Positions 1 to 8,390 of a stretch of DNA of 64,000 nt are shown piece by piece. This stretch comes from UBA7985 sp002690455 (GTDB lineage Bacteria > Pseudomonadota > Alphaproteobacteria > UBA7985), in contig CBFIIW010000008.1 of NCBI GenBank assembly GCA_965662775.1, positions 55,749 through 119,748 on the forward strand. Direction: 5' to 3'. The notes beneath the pieces are model-generated. The model was given only the letters and a program-made list of their open reading frames with translations, did not search any database and was not told the origin of the DNA. Position 1 is the stretch's first letter; each line of letters starts with the position of its first letter. The position numbers were made by a program, and so were the translations under genes.

Positions 1-2
1 CA

Positions 3-515
3 GAGCTTCAGGTCGCGCTCACAGAAACCCTGAGCGAAGGCGACCTGCAGGACCTCTGTGATGCCACGGTCGACGCCATCGTAGCAGGCGGCGGGTTCGG
101 CTGGCTGTCTCCGCCGCCACGCGATACGCTGGAACGATACTGGCAAGGTTTGCTGCTGATCCCCGACCGGCGGGTCTTTATCGCCCGTCTAGACGGGCTG
201 ATCGCCGGGTCAGTGCAACTACACCTGAACCCGCGCAACAACGAAGCGCAGGCCATGATCGGCCGCATCACCACTGCCTTTGTCGCCACGTGGGCGCGGG
301 GCAAGGGTCTCGGTCACCTGCTCATCGACGCGGTTGAGGCCGACGCCGAATTGATTGGTCTGCGCGCACTGATGCTTGACCTGCGCGAGACCCAGCAAAA
401 CGCCATCCGCACCTATGAAAGCCGCGGCTACGCCCGTTGGGGAACCCAGCCACAATACGCCCTGATCGACGGACAGTGGATCGCGGGGCATCACTACAGC
501 AAGGAACTGCGCTGA
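3..515 (+). CDS. GNAT-family N-acetyltransferase, 5'-truncated by window edge
   Basis: The frame is open from the first bases of the window, so the true start lies upstream; about 170 C-terminal residues are visible. The acetyl-CoA binding motif A of the GNAT fold is seen as RGKGLGHLLIDAVE, followed by the helix and the C-terminal strands (motif B, IRTYESRGY) usual for this family. It would transfer an acetyl group from acetyl-CoA to a small molecule or protein amine; the substrate cannot be read from the sequence. It ends one base before the hisA start codon, so it is probably in the same transcript as the histidine genes, although GNAT proteins have no known role in that pathway. Confidence 0.85.
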   Translation, partial: ELQVALTETLSEGDLQDLCDATVDAIVAGGGFGWLSPPPRDTLERYWQGLLLIPDRRVFIARLDGLIAGSVQLHLNPRNNEAQAMIGRITTAFVATWARGKGLGHLLIDAVEADAELIGLRALMLDLRETQQNAIRTYESRGYARWGTQPQYALIDGQWIAGHHYSKELR

Positions 516-516
516 G

Positions 517-1248
517 ATGATCCTGTTTCCTGCCATCGACCTTAAGGACGGACAGGTTGTACGCCTGCTTTATGGCGACATGAATGCCGTCACGGTTTAC
601 GGTGACAACCCGGGCGCGCAGGCCGGAGCCTTCGCTGAACTGGGTTTTGACTGGCTGCACGTTGTCGACCTGAATGGGGCCATCGAGGGGCGTCCGGTGA
701 ACCGCGCCGCGGTGGAGGCAATCCGCGTAGTCTTCCCCGGCAAGATTCAACTAGGCGGTGGCATCCGCAACCTTGAAAGTGTCGAATCCTGGCTGACGCT
801 AGGCGTCGACCGCGTGATCCTTGGCACCATCTCAGCCCGCGACCCCGACCTGGTGCGGGAGGCCTGCCGCCGCTTCCCCGGCCGGATTGTGGTCGGCATT
901 GACGCCAAAGGCGGTAGGGTCGCTGTCGAAGGCTGGGTCGAGACGGGTGAAATGACAGCGCGGGAGCTCGCTCAAGCGTTTGAAACGGCTGGTGTAGCGG
1001 CCATCGTCTTCACGGACATCGACCGCGACGGTGCGCTCACAGGGGTGAACCTCGAAGCCACCGTTGCGCTGGCCGACGCCGTGTCCATCCCCATCATCGC
1101 CAGTGGCGGTGTGGCAGATATCGACGATATCCGCGCCGTTAAGGCCGCCTGCGATGCGGGTGCCAACCTCGAAGGTGCGATCTCTGGCCGGGCGCTCTAT
1201 GACGGCCGTCTTGATCCACACGAAGCGCTGGCGCTGATTCATGCTTAA
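517..1248 (+). CDS. hisA: HisA, phosphoribosylformimino-AICAR phosphate isomerase
   Basis: A cytoplasmic TIM-barrel isomerase that converts ProFAR to PRFAR, the fourth step of histidine synthesis. At 243 residues it has the usual length. The N terminus FPAIDLKDG carries the first catalytic aspartate (D8), and GIDAKGG carries the second (D129). The half-barrel phosphate-binding loops appear as GGGIRN and IIASGGVAD. The ATG follows the upstream GNAT stop by one base, and the 3' end overlaps hisF by 8 bp, so the three his genes are probably translated from one mRNA with coupling. hisH, which normally lies next to hisA in alphaproteobacteria, is not in this window. Confidence 0.97.
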   Translation: MILFPAIDLKDGQVVRLLYGDMNAVTVYGDNPGAQAGAFAELGFDWLHVVDLNGAIEGRPVNRAAVEAIRVVFPGKIQLGGGIRNLESVESWLTLGVDRVILGTISARDPDLVREACRRFPGRIVVGIDAKGGRVAVEGWVETGEMTARELAQAFETAGVAAIVFTDIDRDGALTGVNLEATVALADAVSIPIIASGGVADIDDIRAVKAACDAGANLEGAISGRALYDGRLDPHEALALIHA

Positions 1249-2014
1249 AGCGCGCGTCATCCCTTGCCTCGACGTTCACGCCGGTCGTGTCGTGAAAGGC
1301 GTCAATTTCGTCGATCTGGTCGACGCGGGCGATCCAGTGGAGCAGGCCAAGGTCTATGATGCCGCTGGTGCGGACGAGTTGTGCTTCCTCGATATTACGG
1401 CGAGCCACGAAGACCGCGACACCATCTATGATGTCGTTGCCCGGACAGCTGAGCAGGTGTTTGTCCCCCTAACCGTCGGTGGTGGTGTGCGCGCGGTCGA
1501 GGACGTACGCAGGTTGCTTCTCGCGGGTGCAGACAAAGCCTCAATGAATTCTGCGGCAGTAACCGACCCAGACCTGATCAACCGCGCCTCTGGCAAGTAC
1601 GGCAGCCAGTGCATTGTTGTCGCCATTGACGCAAAGGCACGCGCAGACGGCAGCGGCTGGGACGTATACACCCGAGGCGGACGGCACAACACCGGCATCG
1701 ATGCTGTGACATGGGCCGAGGACGCAGCGCGCCGTGGTGCGGGCGAAATCCTACTTACCTCCATGGATCGAGACGGCACAAAAATCGGCTTCAACCTTGA
1801 CCTCACTCGCGCTGTGGCAGAAGCCATTCCGGTTCCAGTCATAGCCAGCGGTGGCGTCGGTGAGCTTGACCACTTCGTTGATGGCATTAATGAAGGAAAG
1901 GCCAACGCCGTACTTGCGGCGTCAGTTTTTCATTTTGGCACCTATAGTATCAGCCAGGTTAAAGCCCACATGGCAGCGGCTGGCATCCCCATGCGAGAGT
2001 TGAAACACCAATGA
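1241..2014 (+). CDS. hisF: HisF, imidazole glycerol phosphate synthase cyclase subunit
   Basis: The TIM-barrel cyclase subunit of IGP synthase. It uses ammonia supplied by the HisH glutaminase to convert PRFAR into imidazole glycerol phosphate and AICAR. Catalytic aspartates are visible as D11 in VIPCLDV and D130 in VVAIDAK. Barrel phosphate loops are GGGVRAV and IASGGVGE. Its 257 residues match the family length. It is paralogous to HisA, as expected from their known common origin. The start overlaps hisA by 8 bp and the stop overlaps hisE by 4 bp (ATGA), which fits translational coupling. Confidence 0.97.
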   Translation: MLKARVIPCLDVHAGRVVKGVNFVDLVDAGDPVEQAKVYDAAGADELCFLDITASHEDRDTIYDVVARTAEQVFVPLTVGGGVRAVEDVRRLLLAGADKASMNSAAVTDPDLINRASGKYGSQCIVVAIDAKARADGSGWDVYTRGGRHNTGIDAVTWAEDAARRGAGEILLTSMDRDGTKIGFNLDLTRAVAEAIPVPVIASGGVGELDHFVDGINEGKANAVLAASVFHFGTYSISQVKAHMAAAGIPMRELKHQ

Positions 2015-2352
2015 CAGCATTGACAGGAGAAACGCTGGATCAGGTCTTCGAGACGATCTCCAAGCGATACAGCGAATACCGAGCTGGTAAAACTGGCAAA
2101 TCCCGGACAGCAAAGCTTTTTAAACGAGGATCAGCCAAAATTGCTCAAAAGCTTGGGGAAGAAGCGGTCGAAACCGTCATCGAAGCGATCAAGGGCCGAA
2201 AGGGTCATCTGATCGAGGAATCTGCTGACCTATTGTATTTTCTGCTGGTCATATGGAAGGATCAGGGCATCGAACCCAATGAGGTTTGGAACGAGCTGCA
2301 CAAGCGCCACAAACTACCCGAAGCCGAAGAGCGCGCTGGTCGGCTTAAATGA
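2011..2352 (+). CDS. hisE: HisE, phosphoribosyl-ATP pyrophosphatase
   Basis: Hydrolyses phosphoribosyl-ATP to phosphoribosyl-AMP and pyrophosphate, the second step of histidine synthesis. The 113-residue all-helical protein belongs to the MazG/HisE fold. The acidic metal-binding helices are visible as KLGEEAVETVIEAIKG and the later ESADLLYFLLV. It stands alone, not fused to HisI as in enterobacteria, which is the usual alphaproteobacterial arrangement. The ATG overlaps the hisF stop by 4 bp. Confidence 0.95.
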   Translation: MTALTGETLDQVFETISKRYSEYRAGKTGKSRTAKLFKRGSAKIAQKLGEEAVETVIEAIKGRKGHLIEESADLLYFLLVIWKDQGIEPNEVWNELHKRHKLPEAEERAGRLK

Positions 2353-2405
2353 GACCCCGGTAGCGGCCTATCGCACCTTTCGCCCCCACACAGGAACAAC
2401 AAGCC

Positions 2406-2768
2406 ATGGCCTACAATACGGACAACATATTTGCGAAAATTCTTCGCGGTGAAATCCCCTGCAACAAAGTCTATGAAGACGAGTTTGCGCTCGCCTTCCG
2501 CGATATTGCACCACAGGCTAAAGTCCACACGCTGGTTATCCCGAAGGGCGCCTACGTTAGCTTCGATGATTTTTCGACTCAGGCGTCTGATGCAGAAATC
2601 GGGGGTTTCATGCGTGCCGTACAGGCGACAGCAGCGCTGGAAGGCGTTGTGGAGTCCGGCTATCGTCTGCTCGCTAACCACGGCGTGGACGGGGGGCAGG
2701 AAGTGCCCCATTTTCATGTCCACATTGCTGGTGGCGAGCGCTTGGGCGGACTGCTGCGGTCTGCGTGA
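2406..2768 (+). CDS. HIT-family purine nucleoside phosphoramidase (HinT-like)
   Basis: A 120-residue histidine-triad protein. The triad is clear at residues 102-106 (HFHVH) followed by IAGGERLGG, and the N-terminal IFAKILRGEIPCNKVYED is typical of HinT-type proteins. Family members hydrolyse AMP from amine-linked nucleotides through the middle histidine. The gene lies about 50 bp downstream of hisE on the same strand, a neighbour relation common in alphaproteobacteria, and may be cotranscribed with it. The ATG is preceded by AGGAACAACAAGCC, a usable ribosome binding site. Confidence 0.92.
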   Translation: MAYNTDNIFAKILRGEIPCNKVYEDEFALAFRDIAPQAKVHTLVIPKGAYVSFDDFSTQASDAEIGGFMRAVQATAALEGVVESGYRLLANHGVDGGQEVPHFHVHIAGGERLGGLLRSA

Positions 2769-2906
2769 GTCGACTAGACACAAACAGTGATAGAATTTTT
2801 GTGGATAAGATCGCGCATATTTTTGGTGCGCCTTGTTTTTGCCCCGAGTCGCGGTTAGTTTATTGAGGTAATTCAATGGGTCGGCGGTTGCCGTCAGACC
2901 CCCTAT

Positions 2907-4019
2907 TTGATGGGGCAGTCCTTGGACTTCTGGGATCGGCAGGAACCTTCAGCGGGTCAGGAACCATCCACGCTGGGCGAAGCGACGGAACCTGCCGTTC
3001 GCTATGCTTTTGACCCCTATGAATGGCAGGATTACCCCCTCGCCGCCATCCTCCGTGCCTATCGTGAAGCCTACGGACTGGAAATGGCGGAAATCGCGGA
3101 TCATCTACACATCCGCGCCCATTATCTGGGTATGCTCGAAGACGGCCGCTATGAAGAGTTGCCCGCCCGCCCTTATGCCATTGGCTTTGTCCGCTCCTAC
3201 GCCAAATATTTGGGCCTGCCCGTCGAAGACATGGTGCAACGCTTCCGCGAGGAGATTGACGACTTCCAGACGCCGGTAATTCCGCAGCAGATCGCGACTC
3301 CGCGCACACGAATGCACAACGATAGCAATCTGAGTCGCTTTGTACTGGTACTGATGATGATTGTCGGACTGATTTCGAGCTGGACCCTTTGGACGGTGGT
3401 CAGCAGCAACGAACGCAATATCGCCACAGCGATCCTCGGCAACAATGATGCGATTCTGGAAGATACATTCCTTTACGGCCTTTCGCCGAGTGATCCAGAA
3501 GTTCGGCAAGCTTTGGAAAATGAAGGGCGCAGCCTACCCGAACAGCCCGAAACCATAACAGTGACCGAGGGACAGGAAGTCGTCGTGGCCAACAATAACG
3601 GTCTGGATGACGTTGAGGCACGGTTGCACGCGCCTGTCTCCGAAACCATCCTGGGCGTACCGATCCCCAAACGTCGCGACCTTGCCATGTCCCCCGAAGC
3701 TGAGCGAGCCGCACCGATTGACCGCACCTTGCGCTACCGGTTGGTCGCCGTTGACTTGGTTTGGGTCCAGGTTCGGGACTTCCGCGAAAACATCATTGTC
3801 TCGCAAATGCTGCAGCGTGGCGAAGAGTTATCAATCGACCATCAGGACGGCCTGCGCCTTACCACAGTCAAGCCGCGCAACCTGCAAATTTTCGTCGGTG
3901 ATGAACTGGCGGAACCAAGACTGCCCGCGCGCAATGACCGCGTGGTCTGGCCCTTGAACCGGGAATATCTGCTGCCGTTTTCCGAACCCGTGACAGCCGA
4001 TCCGCCCAGCGCCCTGTAA
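2907..4019 (+). CDS. RodZ-like cytoskeletal helix-turn-helix membrane protein
   Basis: The N-terminal half (about residues 45-120) is a helix-turn-helix domain of the RodZ type: LRAYREAYGLEMAEIADHL, then LEDGRYEELPARPYAIGFV. One membrane segment follows near residues 146-167 (VLVLMMIVGLISSWTLWTVV). The periplasmic C terminus has the DUF4115 pattern, with VWVQVRDFRENIIVSQMLQRG. RodZ couples MreB filaments to the cell wall synthesis machinery and is a bitopic inner-membrane protein. The start could be TTG 2907 or ATG 2910; the ATG is more likely. It lies about 140 bp after the HIT gene and before hisS. Confidence 0.85.
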   Translation: MMGQSLDFWDRQEPSAGQEPSTLGEATEPAVRYAFDPYEWQDYPLAAILRAYREAYGLEMAEIADHLHIRAHYLGMLEDGRYEELPARPYAIGFVRSYAKYLGLPVEDMVQRFREEIDDFQTPVIPQQIATPRTRMHNDSNLSRFVLVLMMIVGLISSWTLWTVVSSNERNIATAILGNNDAILEDTFLYGLSPSDPEVRQALENEGRSLPEQPETITVTEGQEVVVANNNGLDDVEARLHAPVSETILGVPIPKRRDLAMSPEAERAAPIDRTLRYRLVAVDLVWVQVRDFRENIIVSQMLQRGEELSIDHQDGLRLTTVKPRNLQIFVGDELAEPRLPARNDRVVWPLNREYLLPFSEPVTADPPSAL

Positions 4020-4157
4020 TCATCTTCCCGGCAGCCTCCGGTGCCGGTTGCGATCCTGTCTAGACCCTGAGGGCAAGGCAGTCGCCGCCGCAATGGTCTT
4101 GCCAGCACAGAGCTCCGTCCCCTACTTGTTGGCGAAGCACCAACTGAGGTTTGATCC

Positions 4158-5396
4158 ATGGCAAAGCTGCAACCGGTCAAAGGCACCCGTGATCTCTTTG
4201 GCGAAGAAGGCCGCACCCAACACCACGTTATGAACGCGGCGGCCCGGGTCTCACGCAGCTATGGCTTCGATCGCATCGATACGCCGATGTTCGAACAAGT
4301 AGAGGTCTTCAACCGCCCACTGGGCGAAACGTCTGATGTCGTCACCAAGGAAATGTTCGATTTCCAGACCAAGGGTGGTGATCACGTGGTCTTGCGTCCT
4401 GAAAACACCGCAGGTGTGGTGCGAGCCATTATCTCGAACGGGCTGACCCACGACTTGCCCGGGCGTTACTTCTACGCTGGTCCACAATTCCGCTACGAGC
4501 GACCGCAGGCCGGGCGCTATCGCCAATTTACCCAGATCGGTGTCGAGCTGGTTGGCCCGGAGCAGCCCATAGCAGACGTCGACGTCATTGCCTGTGGCTG
4601 GCAGATCCTCGCTGAACTGGAGCTGACACAGCACATCACGGTCCACCTGAATACGCTCGGCGACACCGATAGCCGTAATGCCTACCGTAGCGAGTTGGTC
4701 GCCTACTTCCACGATCACCGCGACCGGCTGAGCGAAGACTCTCGGACCCGTTTGGAGAAAAACCCCCTCCGCATCCTCGACAGCAAGGACGAGGGTGATC
4801 GCGCCCTCCTGCCTGATGCACCAAAGTTCGTGGATCACCTCAATGCGGTCTCGCAGGATCACTACGCAACAGTGAAGGCCGGGCTCGATAACCTCGGCCT
4901 ACCCTACCAGCATGACGACACCCTCGTGCGCGGTTTCGATTATTACTGCCACACAGCCTTTGAGTTCATTACCACGCAGCTTGGCGCGCAAGGAACCGTG
5001 CTCGGTGGTGGGCGCTACGACGGGCTTGCTAAGCTGCTCGGTGGTCCGGATATGCCTGGGGTCGGCTGGGCGGCAGGGGTGGACCGACTCGCCATGCTGC
5101 TCGGCAGTGCCCCGCAGGAGCCGGCGCCCATTGCTGTGGTCCCATTAGGGACACAGGCCGAAACACTCGCACAGAGACTTGTCTTCGAGATGCGGGCTGC
5201 GGGCCTGATGATCGATATGAACTACAGCGGCAACATGAAGAAAAGGCTGACACGCGCAAACAAGGTACGGGCCGCCATCACTGTGATCATCGGAGAAGAC
5301 GAAATCGCCGCCGGGATCGCACTCGTCCGCAATATGGAGGATGGCACCCAGCGTGAGGTTGCGCTCGACGCGCTGGTGGCAGAGCTGTCCGCATGA
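4158..5396 (+). CDS. hisS: Histidyl-tRNA synthetase
   Basis: A class II aminoacyl-tRNA synthetase that charges tRNA-His in the cytoplasm. The 412-residue protein begins LQPVKGTRDLFGEE. Motif 2 is seen as FYAGPQFRYERPQAGRYRQF, and the histidine-specific signature region as RGFDYYCHTAFEF. The C-terminal anticodon-binding domain starts near residue 325 (PIAVVPLG). The stop overlaps the prfA start by 4 bp, giving a hisS-prfA-prmC cluster. One alternative frame upstream would add residues, but ATG 4158 gives the standard N terminus. Confidence 0.97.
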   Translation: MAKLQPVKGTRDLFGEEGRTQHHVMNAAARVSRSYGFDRIDTPMFEQVEVFNRPLGETSDVVTKEMFDFQTKGGDHVVLRPENTAGVVRAIISNGLTHDLPGRYFYAGPQFRYERPQAGRYRQFTQIGVELVGPEQPIADVDVIACGWQILAELELTQHITVHLNTLGDTDSRNAYRSELVAYFHDHRDRLSEDSRTRLEKNPLRILDSKDEGDRALLPDAPKFVDHLNAVSQDHYATVKAGLDNLGLPYQHDDTLVRGFDYYCHTAFEFITTQLGAQGTVLGGGRYDGLAKLLGGPDMPGVGWAAGVDRLAMLLGSAPQEPAPIAVVPLGTQAETLAQRLVFEMRAAGLMIDMNYSGNMKKRLTRANKVRAAITVIIGEDEIAAGIALVRNMEDGTQREVALDALVAELSA

Positions 5397-6469
5397 GTTC
5401 TCTGGTCGCCAAACTGGAAGTCGTGGTCAAGCGCCACGATGAGATCCAAGCGCTCCTCGCCGACCACCCGGAACCTGGAGGTGCCAATTACACGCGCCTG
5501 ACGCGCGAATACGCTGAGATGAACCCCATTGTGGAGCAGATGCGCGGGTTTCAAAAGCTGGTCTCCAGCCTCTATGAGGCCACGACCTTGGCTGAGTCTG
5601 AAGACGATCCTGACATGCGTGCCATGGCAGAAGACGAAGCGCGGGAACTCCGGATGGAAATCGAAAATAAAGAGCAGGAGATGAAGGTTCTGCTCCTGCC
5701 CCGCGACGAGGCCGACAGTCGCAACGCTATCCTCGAGATCCGGCCCGGGACGGGCGGAGACGAGGCCGGCCTGTTTGCCGGTGACTTGCTCAACATGTAT
5801 CGCCGTTTCGCCGAGCTGCAGGGCTGGAAGTTCGAAACCATAGAACTAACCGAAAACGACGTAGGCGGATTGAAGGAAGCCTCGATCCGAGTATCCGGTA
5901 CAAACGTCTTCGCCGCGCTCAAGTTCGAGTCTGGTGTGCACCGGGTGCAGCGGGTGCCCGTTACCGAGTCTGGAGGTCGCATTCATACGTCCGCCGCCAC
6001 AGTCGCTGTTCTTCCCGAAGCTGAAGACGTGGACATCGAAATTCGCGCTGAAGACATCCGCATCGATACCATGCGAGCATCAGGCGCCGGAGGGCAGCAC
6101 GTGAATACGACAGACTCAGCTGTGCGTATCACCCACCTCCCGACTGGCATCATCGTCACACAAAGCCAGAAATCCCAGCACCGCAACCGGGAAGAAGCCA
6201 TGCGAGTCCTTCGCGCGCGTTTGTATGAAAAGGCCCGCGATGAAGCCAATGCCGAGAGGGCCGCAGACCGCAAGGGTCAAGTGGGGAGCGGTGATCGTTC
6301 CGAACGCATTCGCACCTATAACTTTCCACAGGGCCGAGTGTCCGATCACCGCATCAATCTGACCTTGCATAAGCTCGACCGCATTATGGCTGGTGACGGG
6401 CTGGAAGAGGTGATTCAGGCATTGACCGCTGAAGATCAGGCAGCTCGGCTGGCGGAACTCGGGGAGTAG
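5393..6469 (+). CDS. prfA: Peptide chain release factor 1
   Basis: Recognises UAA and UAG stop codons and triggers peptide release. The 358-residue protein carries the stop-codon recognition tripeptide as PVT (residues 189-191, in RVPVTESGGRIHT), the PxT form of RF1 rather than the SPF of RF2. The GGQ peptidyl-transfer motif lies at residues 233-235 (GAGGQHVNTTDSAVRITH). Q235 is the residue expected to be methylated by PrmC, which is encoded immediately downstream. The start overlaps the hisS stop by 4 bp. Confidence 0.97.
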   Translation: MSSLVAKLEVVVKRHDEIQALLADHPEPGGANYTRLTREYAEMNPIVEQMRGFQKLVSSLYEATTLAESEDDPDMRAMAEDEARELRMEIENKEQEMKVLLLPRDEADSRNAILEIRPGTGGDEAGLFAGDLLNMYRRFAELQGWKFETIELTENDVGGLKEASIRVSGTNVFAALKFESGVHRVQRVPVTESGGRIHTSAATVAVLPEAEDVDIEIRAEDIRIDTMRASGAGGQHVNTTDSAVRITHLPTGIIVTQSQKSQHRNREEAMRVLRARLYEKARDEANAERAADRKGQVGSGDRSERIRTYNFPQGRVSDHRINLTLHKLDRIMAGDGLEEVIQALTAEDQAARLAELGE

Positions 6470-6473
6470 GCCA

Positions 6474-7370
6474 ATGACGCCGCCCCTGGCATCGGTCCGC
6501 CTGGACGACTGGCTGAGCCGGGCCAGCACCGCCCTCGCCGCCTGCGCCGAGCAGCCACGAGGCGAAGCCCGGCGACTGGTTGAGGCCGTCATGGGCTGGA
6601 ACGCCATCAGCCAGCTTGCCGACCCTGACCAATCGATCGATGCAGCGTCGGTGGCACGGCTCGACGCGCTGGTGCAGCGTCGATACGAGCGGAAAGAGCC
6701 ACTTTCCCGCATTCTAGGGCGACGCGAATTCTGGGGTTTGGATCTGAACATCAACGGTGCAACGCTGGACCCTCGCGCAGATACTGAAACACTAGTGGAA
6801 CTTGCGCTGGACCTGCTGCGGAAACCAAACCGACAACCACCGCGCAAAATCCTAGACCTTGGTACAGGCTCTGGCGCGCTGCTGCTCGCTTTACTCAGCG
6901 AGTTTCCCGAGGCTTCGGGCGTCGGGGTTGATCAGGATGCCGGGACGCTGGCCACCGCTTCTGGCAACGCCAGTGCGTTCGACCTCGCCCGGCGAGCTGA
7001 ATTCCGTTTAAGCGACTGGCTTTCGGATCTGATACATCCGTCCTCCGAGTTGGCGGGTTGGTCGTTTGACCTGATTGTCAGCAATCCGCCCTACATACCG
7101 AGTGCTGTTCTTTCCCGATTAGACCGTGCAGTGCGCGACTTCGACGATCCGCAAGCGCTGGATGGCGGTGCGGATGGCCTGAAATTCTACCGCCAGACAT
7201 TACGCGACGCACAGGACTGCATGAGCCCTGGCGGCCTGTTGATCCTCGAATTGGGCATCGGTCAAGCAAGCAGCGTGAGCGCGCTGGGCAAGGAATACGG
7301 CTGGACGATACAAGCCATCCGGGATGACCTCGCGGGGATTCCTCGTGCAATGGCACTGACACAGCCCTGA
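6474..7370 (+). CDS. prmC: Release factor glutamine N5-methyltransferase
   Basis: A SAM-dependent enzyme that methylates the glutamine of the GGQ motif in release factors. The 298-residue protein has an N-terminal helical substrate-recognition domain, then the SAM-binding loop DLGTGSG at residues 128-134 and the catalytic NPPY at residues 204-207 (IVSNPPYIPS). It begins 4 bp after the prfA stop, so modifying enzyme and substrate are made from the same mRNA. This is the classical prfA-prmC pairing. Confidence 0.95.
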   Translation: MTPPLASVRLDDWLSRASTALAACAEQPRGEARRLVEAVMGWNAISQLADPDQSIDAASVARLDALVQRRYERKEPLSRILGRREFWGLDLNINGATLDPRADTETLVELALDLLRKPNRQPPRKILDLGTGSGALLLALLSEFPEASGVGVDQDAGTLATASGNASAFDLARRAEFRLSDWLSDLIHPSSELAGWSFDLIVSNPPYIPSAVLSRLDRAVRDFDDPQALDGGADGLKFYRQTLRDAQDCMSPGGLLILELGIGQASSVSALGKEYGWTIQAIRDDLAGIPRAMALTQP

Positions 7371-7559
7371 TTGCCGCCTTTTTTCCTTGGAAATCCGGCG
7401 GGCAGGGACTAGTTTGCCTGCGATATCGAGACACGATCGTTGTAGGGGCTGTTTTGTCCCTTTTTGGTCTCCCCACGCCTGACGCGGCTCCACGCATTAA
7501 ACCGCCCACTGCCTCGTCACACGTTGAAATCACATCCGCCCACGGGCAAAGGACAGAAG

Positions 7560-8255
7560 ATGAGGCAGGGTAACAACCGCCGCAGCCGCCACCCAAAGCA
7601 GCAGAAGCAGGGTACAATACCGACCCGCAATCAGGTGTTTGACTCCAACGGGCCAGAGGTCCGGGTGCGAGGCAACGCACACCAAGTGTACGATAAATAC
7701 TCCGCCCTGGCGCGCGAAGCGACCGCCGCTGGCAACCACGTACAGGCCGAGGCTTACCATCAGTTTGCCGAGCACTACCTGCGCCTACACCTTGCTGCGA
7801 CAGTTATGGGCAGCGGTAACCGCCGTGGAGGTCCGGCCAAGGACCAGTTCCCGCCCGAAGCACTGGAAGATCCGCTGATCTTCCGCCCCGATATGCCCGA
7901 GCAGCAGGATCGTAATGATCAGCAAAGCCGCGATGACAGCAGTGACGGTGAAGGCGGCGGCGGCAACGACCGCAAGGAACGCAGGGGCCGTGACCGGGGC
8001 GAAAGGGGTGAGCGGGGCGACCGCGATGACCGCAGACAGCGCCGCGACCGAAAGCAGCGTGGTGCCCGCGACAATGCCAATAGCAACGAGGGCGGTTCTG
8101 TGGACCCCTCTGAGCAGGATCAGCCTGAAGTACCACTCTTCCACGCGGGCATGGAAGCGCCCGAAGGCGAAGCCATAGTCGAAAGCCGGGTACCACCACC
8201 AGTCCCCGCGCCACCGCCAATGGACGTGGCAGAACCAGGCGACAGCAACAGTTGA
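7560..8255 (+). CDS. DUF4167 domain protein, basic, with charged low-complexity tail
   Basis: The first 80 residues from MRQGNNRRSRHPKQ match the DUF4167 pattern found across alphaproteobacteria: a basic start, then VRGNAHQVYDKYSALAREA and AYHQFAEHYLRLH. The rest is low-complexity and highly charged (Arg, Asp, Gly, Glu runs), probably disordered. The basic, RG-rich composition suggests nucleic-acid binding, but no function is established. The frame is open further up, to about 7464; ATG 7560 is chosen because the family begins with this sequence and it follows AAAGGACAGAAG. It lies between prmC and clpB, as in many relatives. Confidence 0.85.
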   Translation: MRQGNNRRSRHPKQQKQGTIPTRNQVFDSNGPEVRVRGNAHQVYDKYSALAREATAAGNHVQAEAYHQFAEHYLRLHLAATVMGSGNRRGGPAKDQFPPEALEDPLIFRPDMPEQQDRNDQQSRDDSSDGEGGGGNDRKERRGRDRGERGERGDRDDRRQRRDRKQRGARDNANSNEGGSVDPSEQDQPEVPLFHAGMEAPEGEAIVESRVPPPVPAPPPMDVAEPGDSNS

Positions 8256-8268
8256 TCGCCATTCGCCC

Positions 8269-8297
8269 CTTGTGAAGGGCTGAATTTTCCCCATATC
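8269..8297 (+). promoter_or_regulatory. Sigma32-like heat-shock promoter of clpB
   Basis: CTTGTGA (8269-8275) and CCCCATAT (8289-8296) are separated by 13 bases. This closely resembles the heat-shock sigma factor consensus (CTTGAAA, then CCCCATNT). It lies about 95 bp before the clpB ATG, in the gap after the DUF4167 gene, so clpB can be transcribed independently of the hisS-prfA-prmC region. The site was found by eye and the transcription start has not been shown. Confidence 0.7.
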
Positions 8298-8390
8298 CAA
8301 GCTATACCGCGTGCCGGAATTCGGGCGCGGCCTTATACCCATGCCGTTCCATGCTGATGACAGGTGGAGCGCAAGGACTAGGAGACTGCT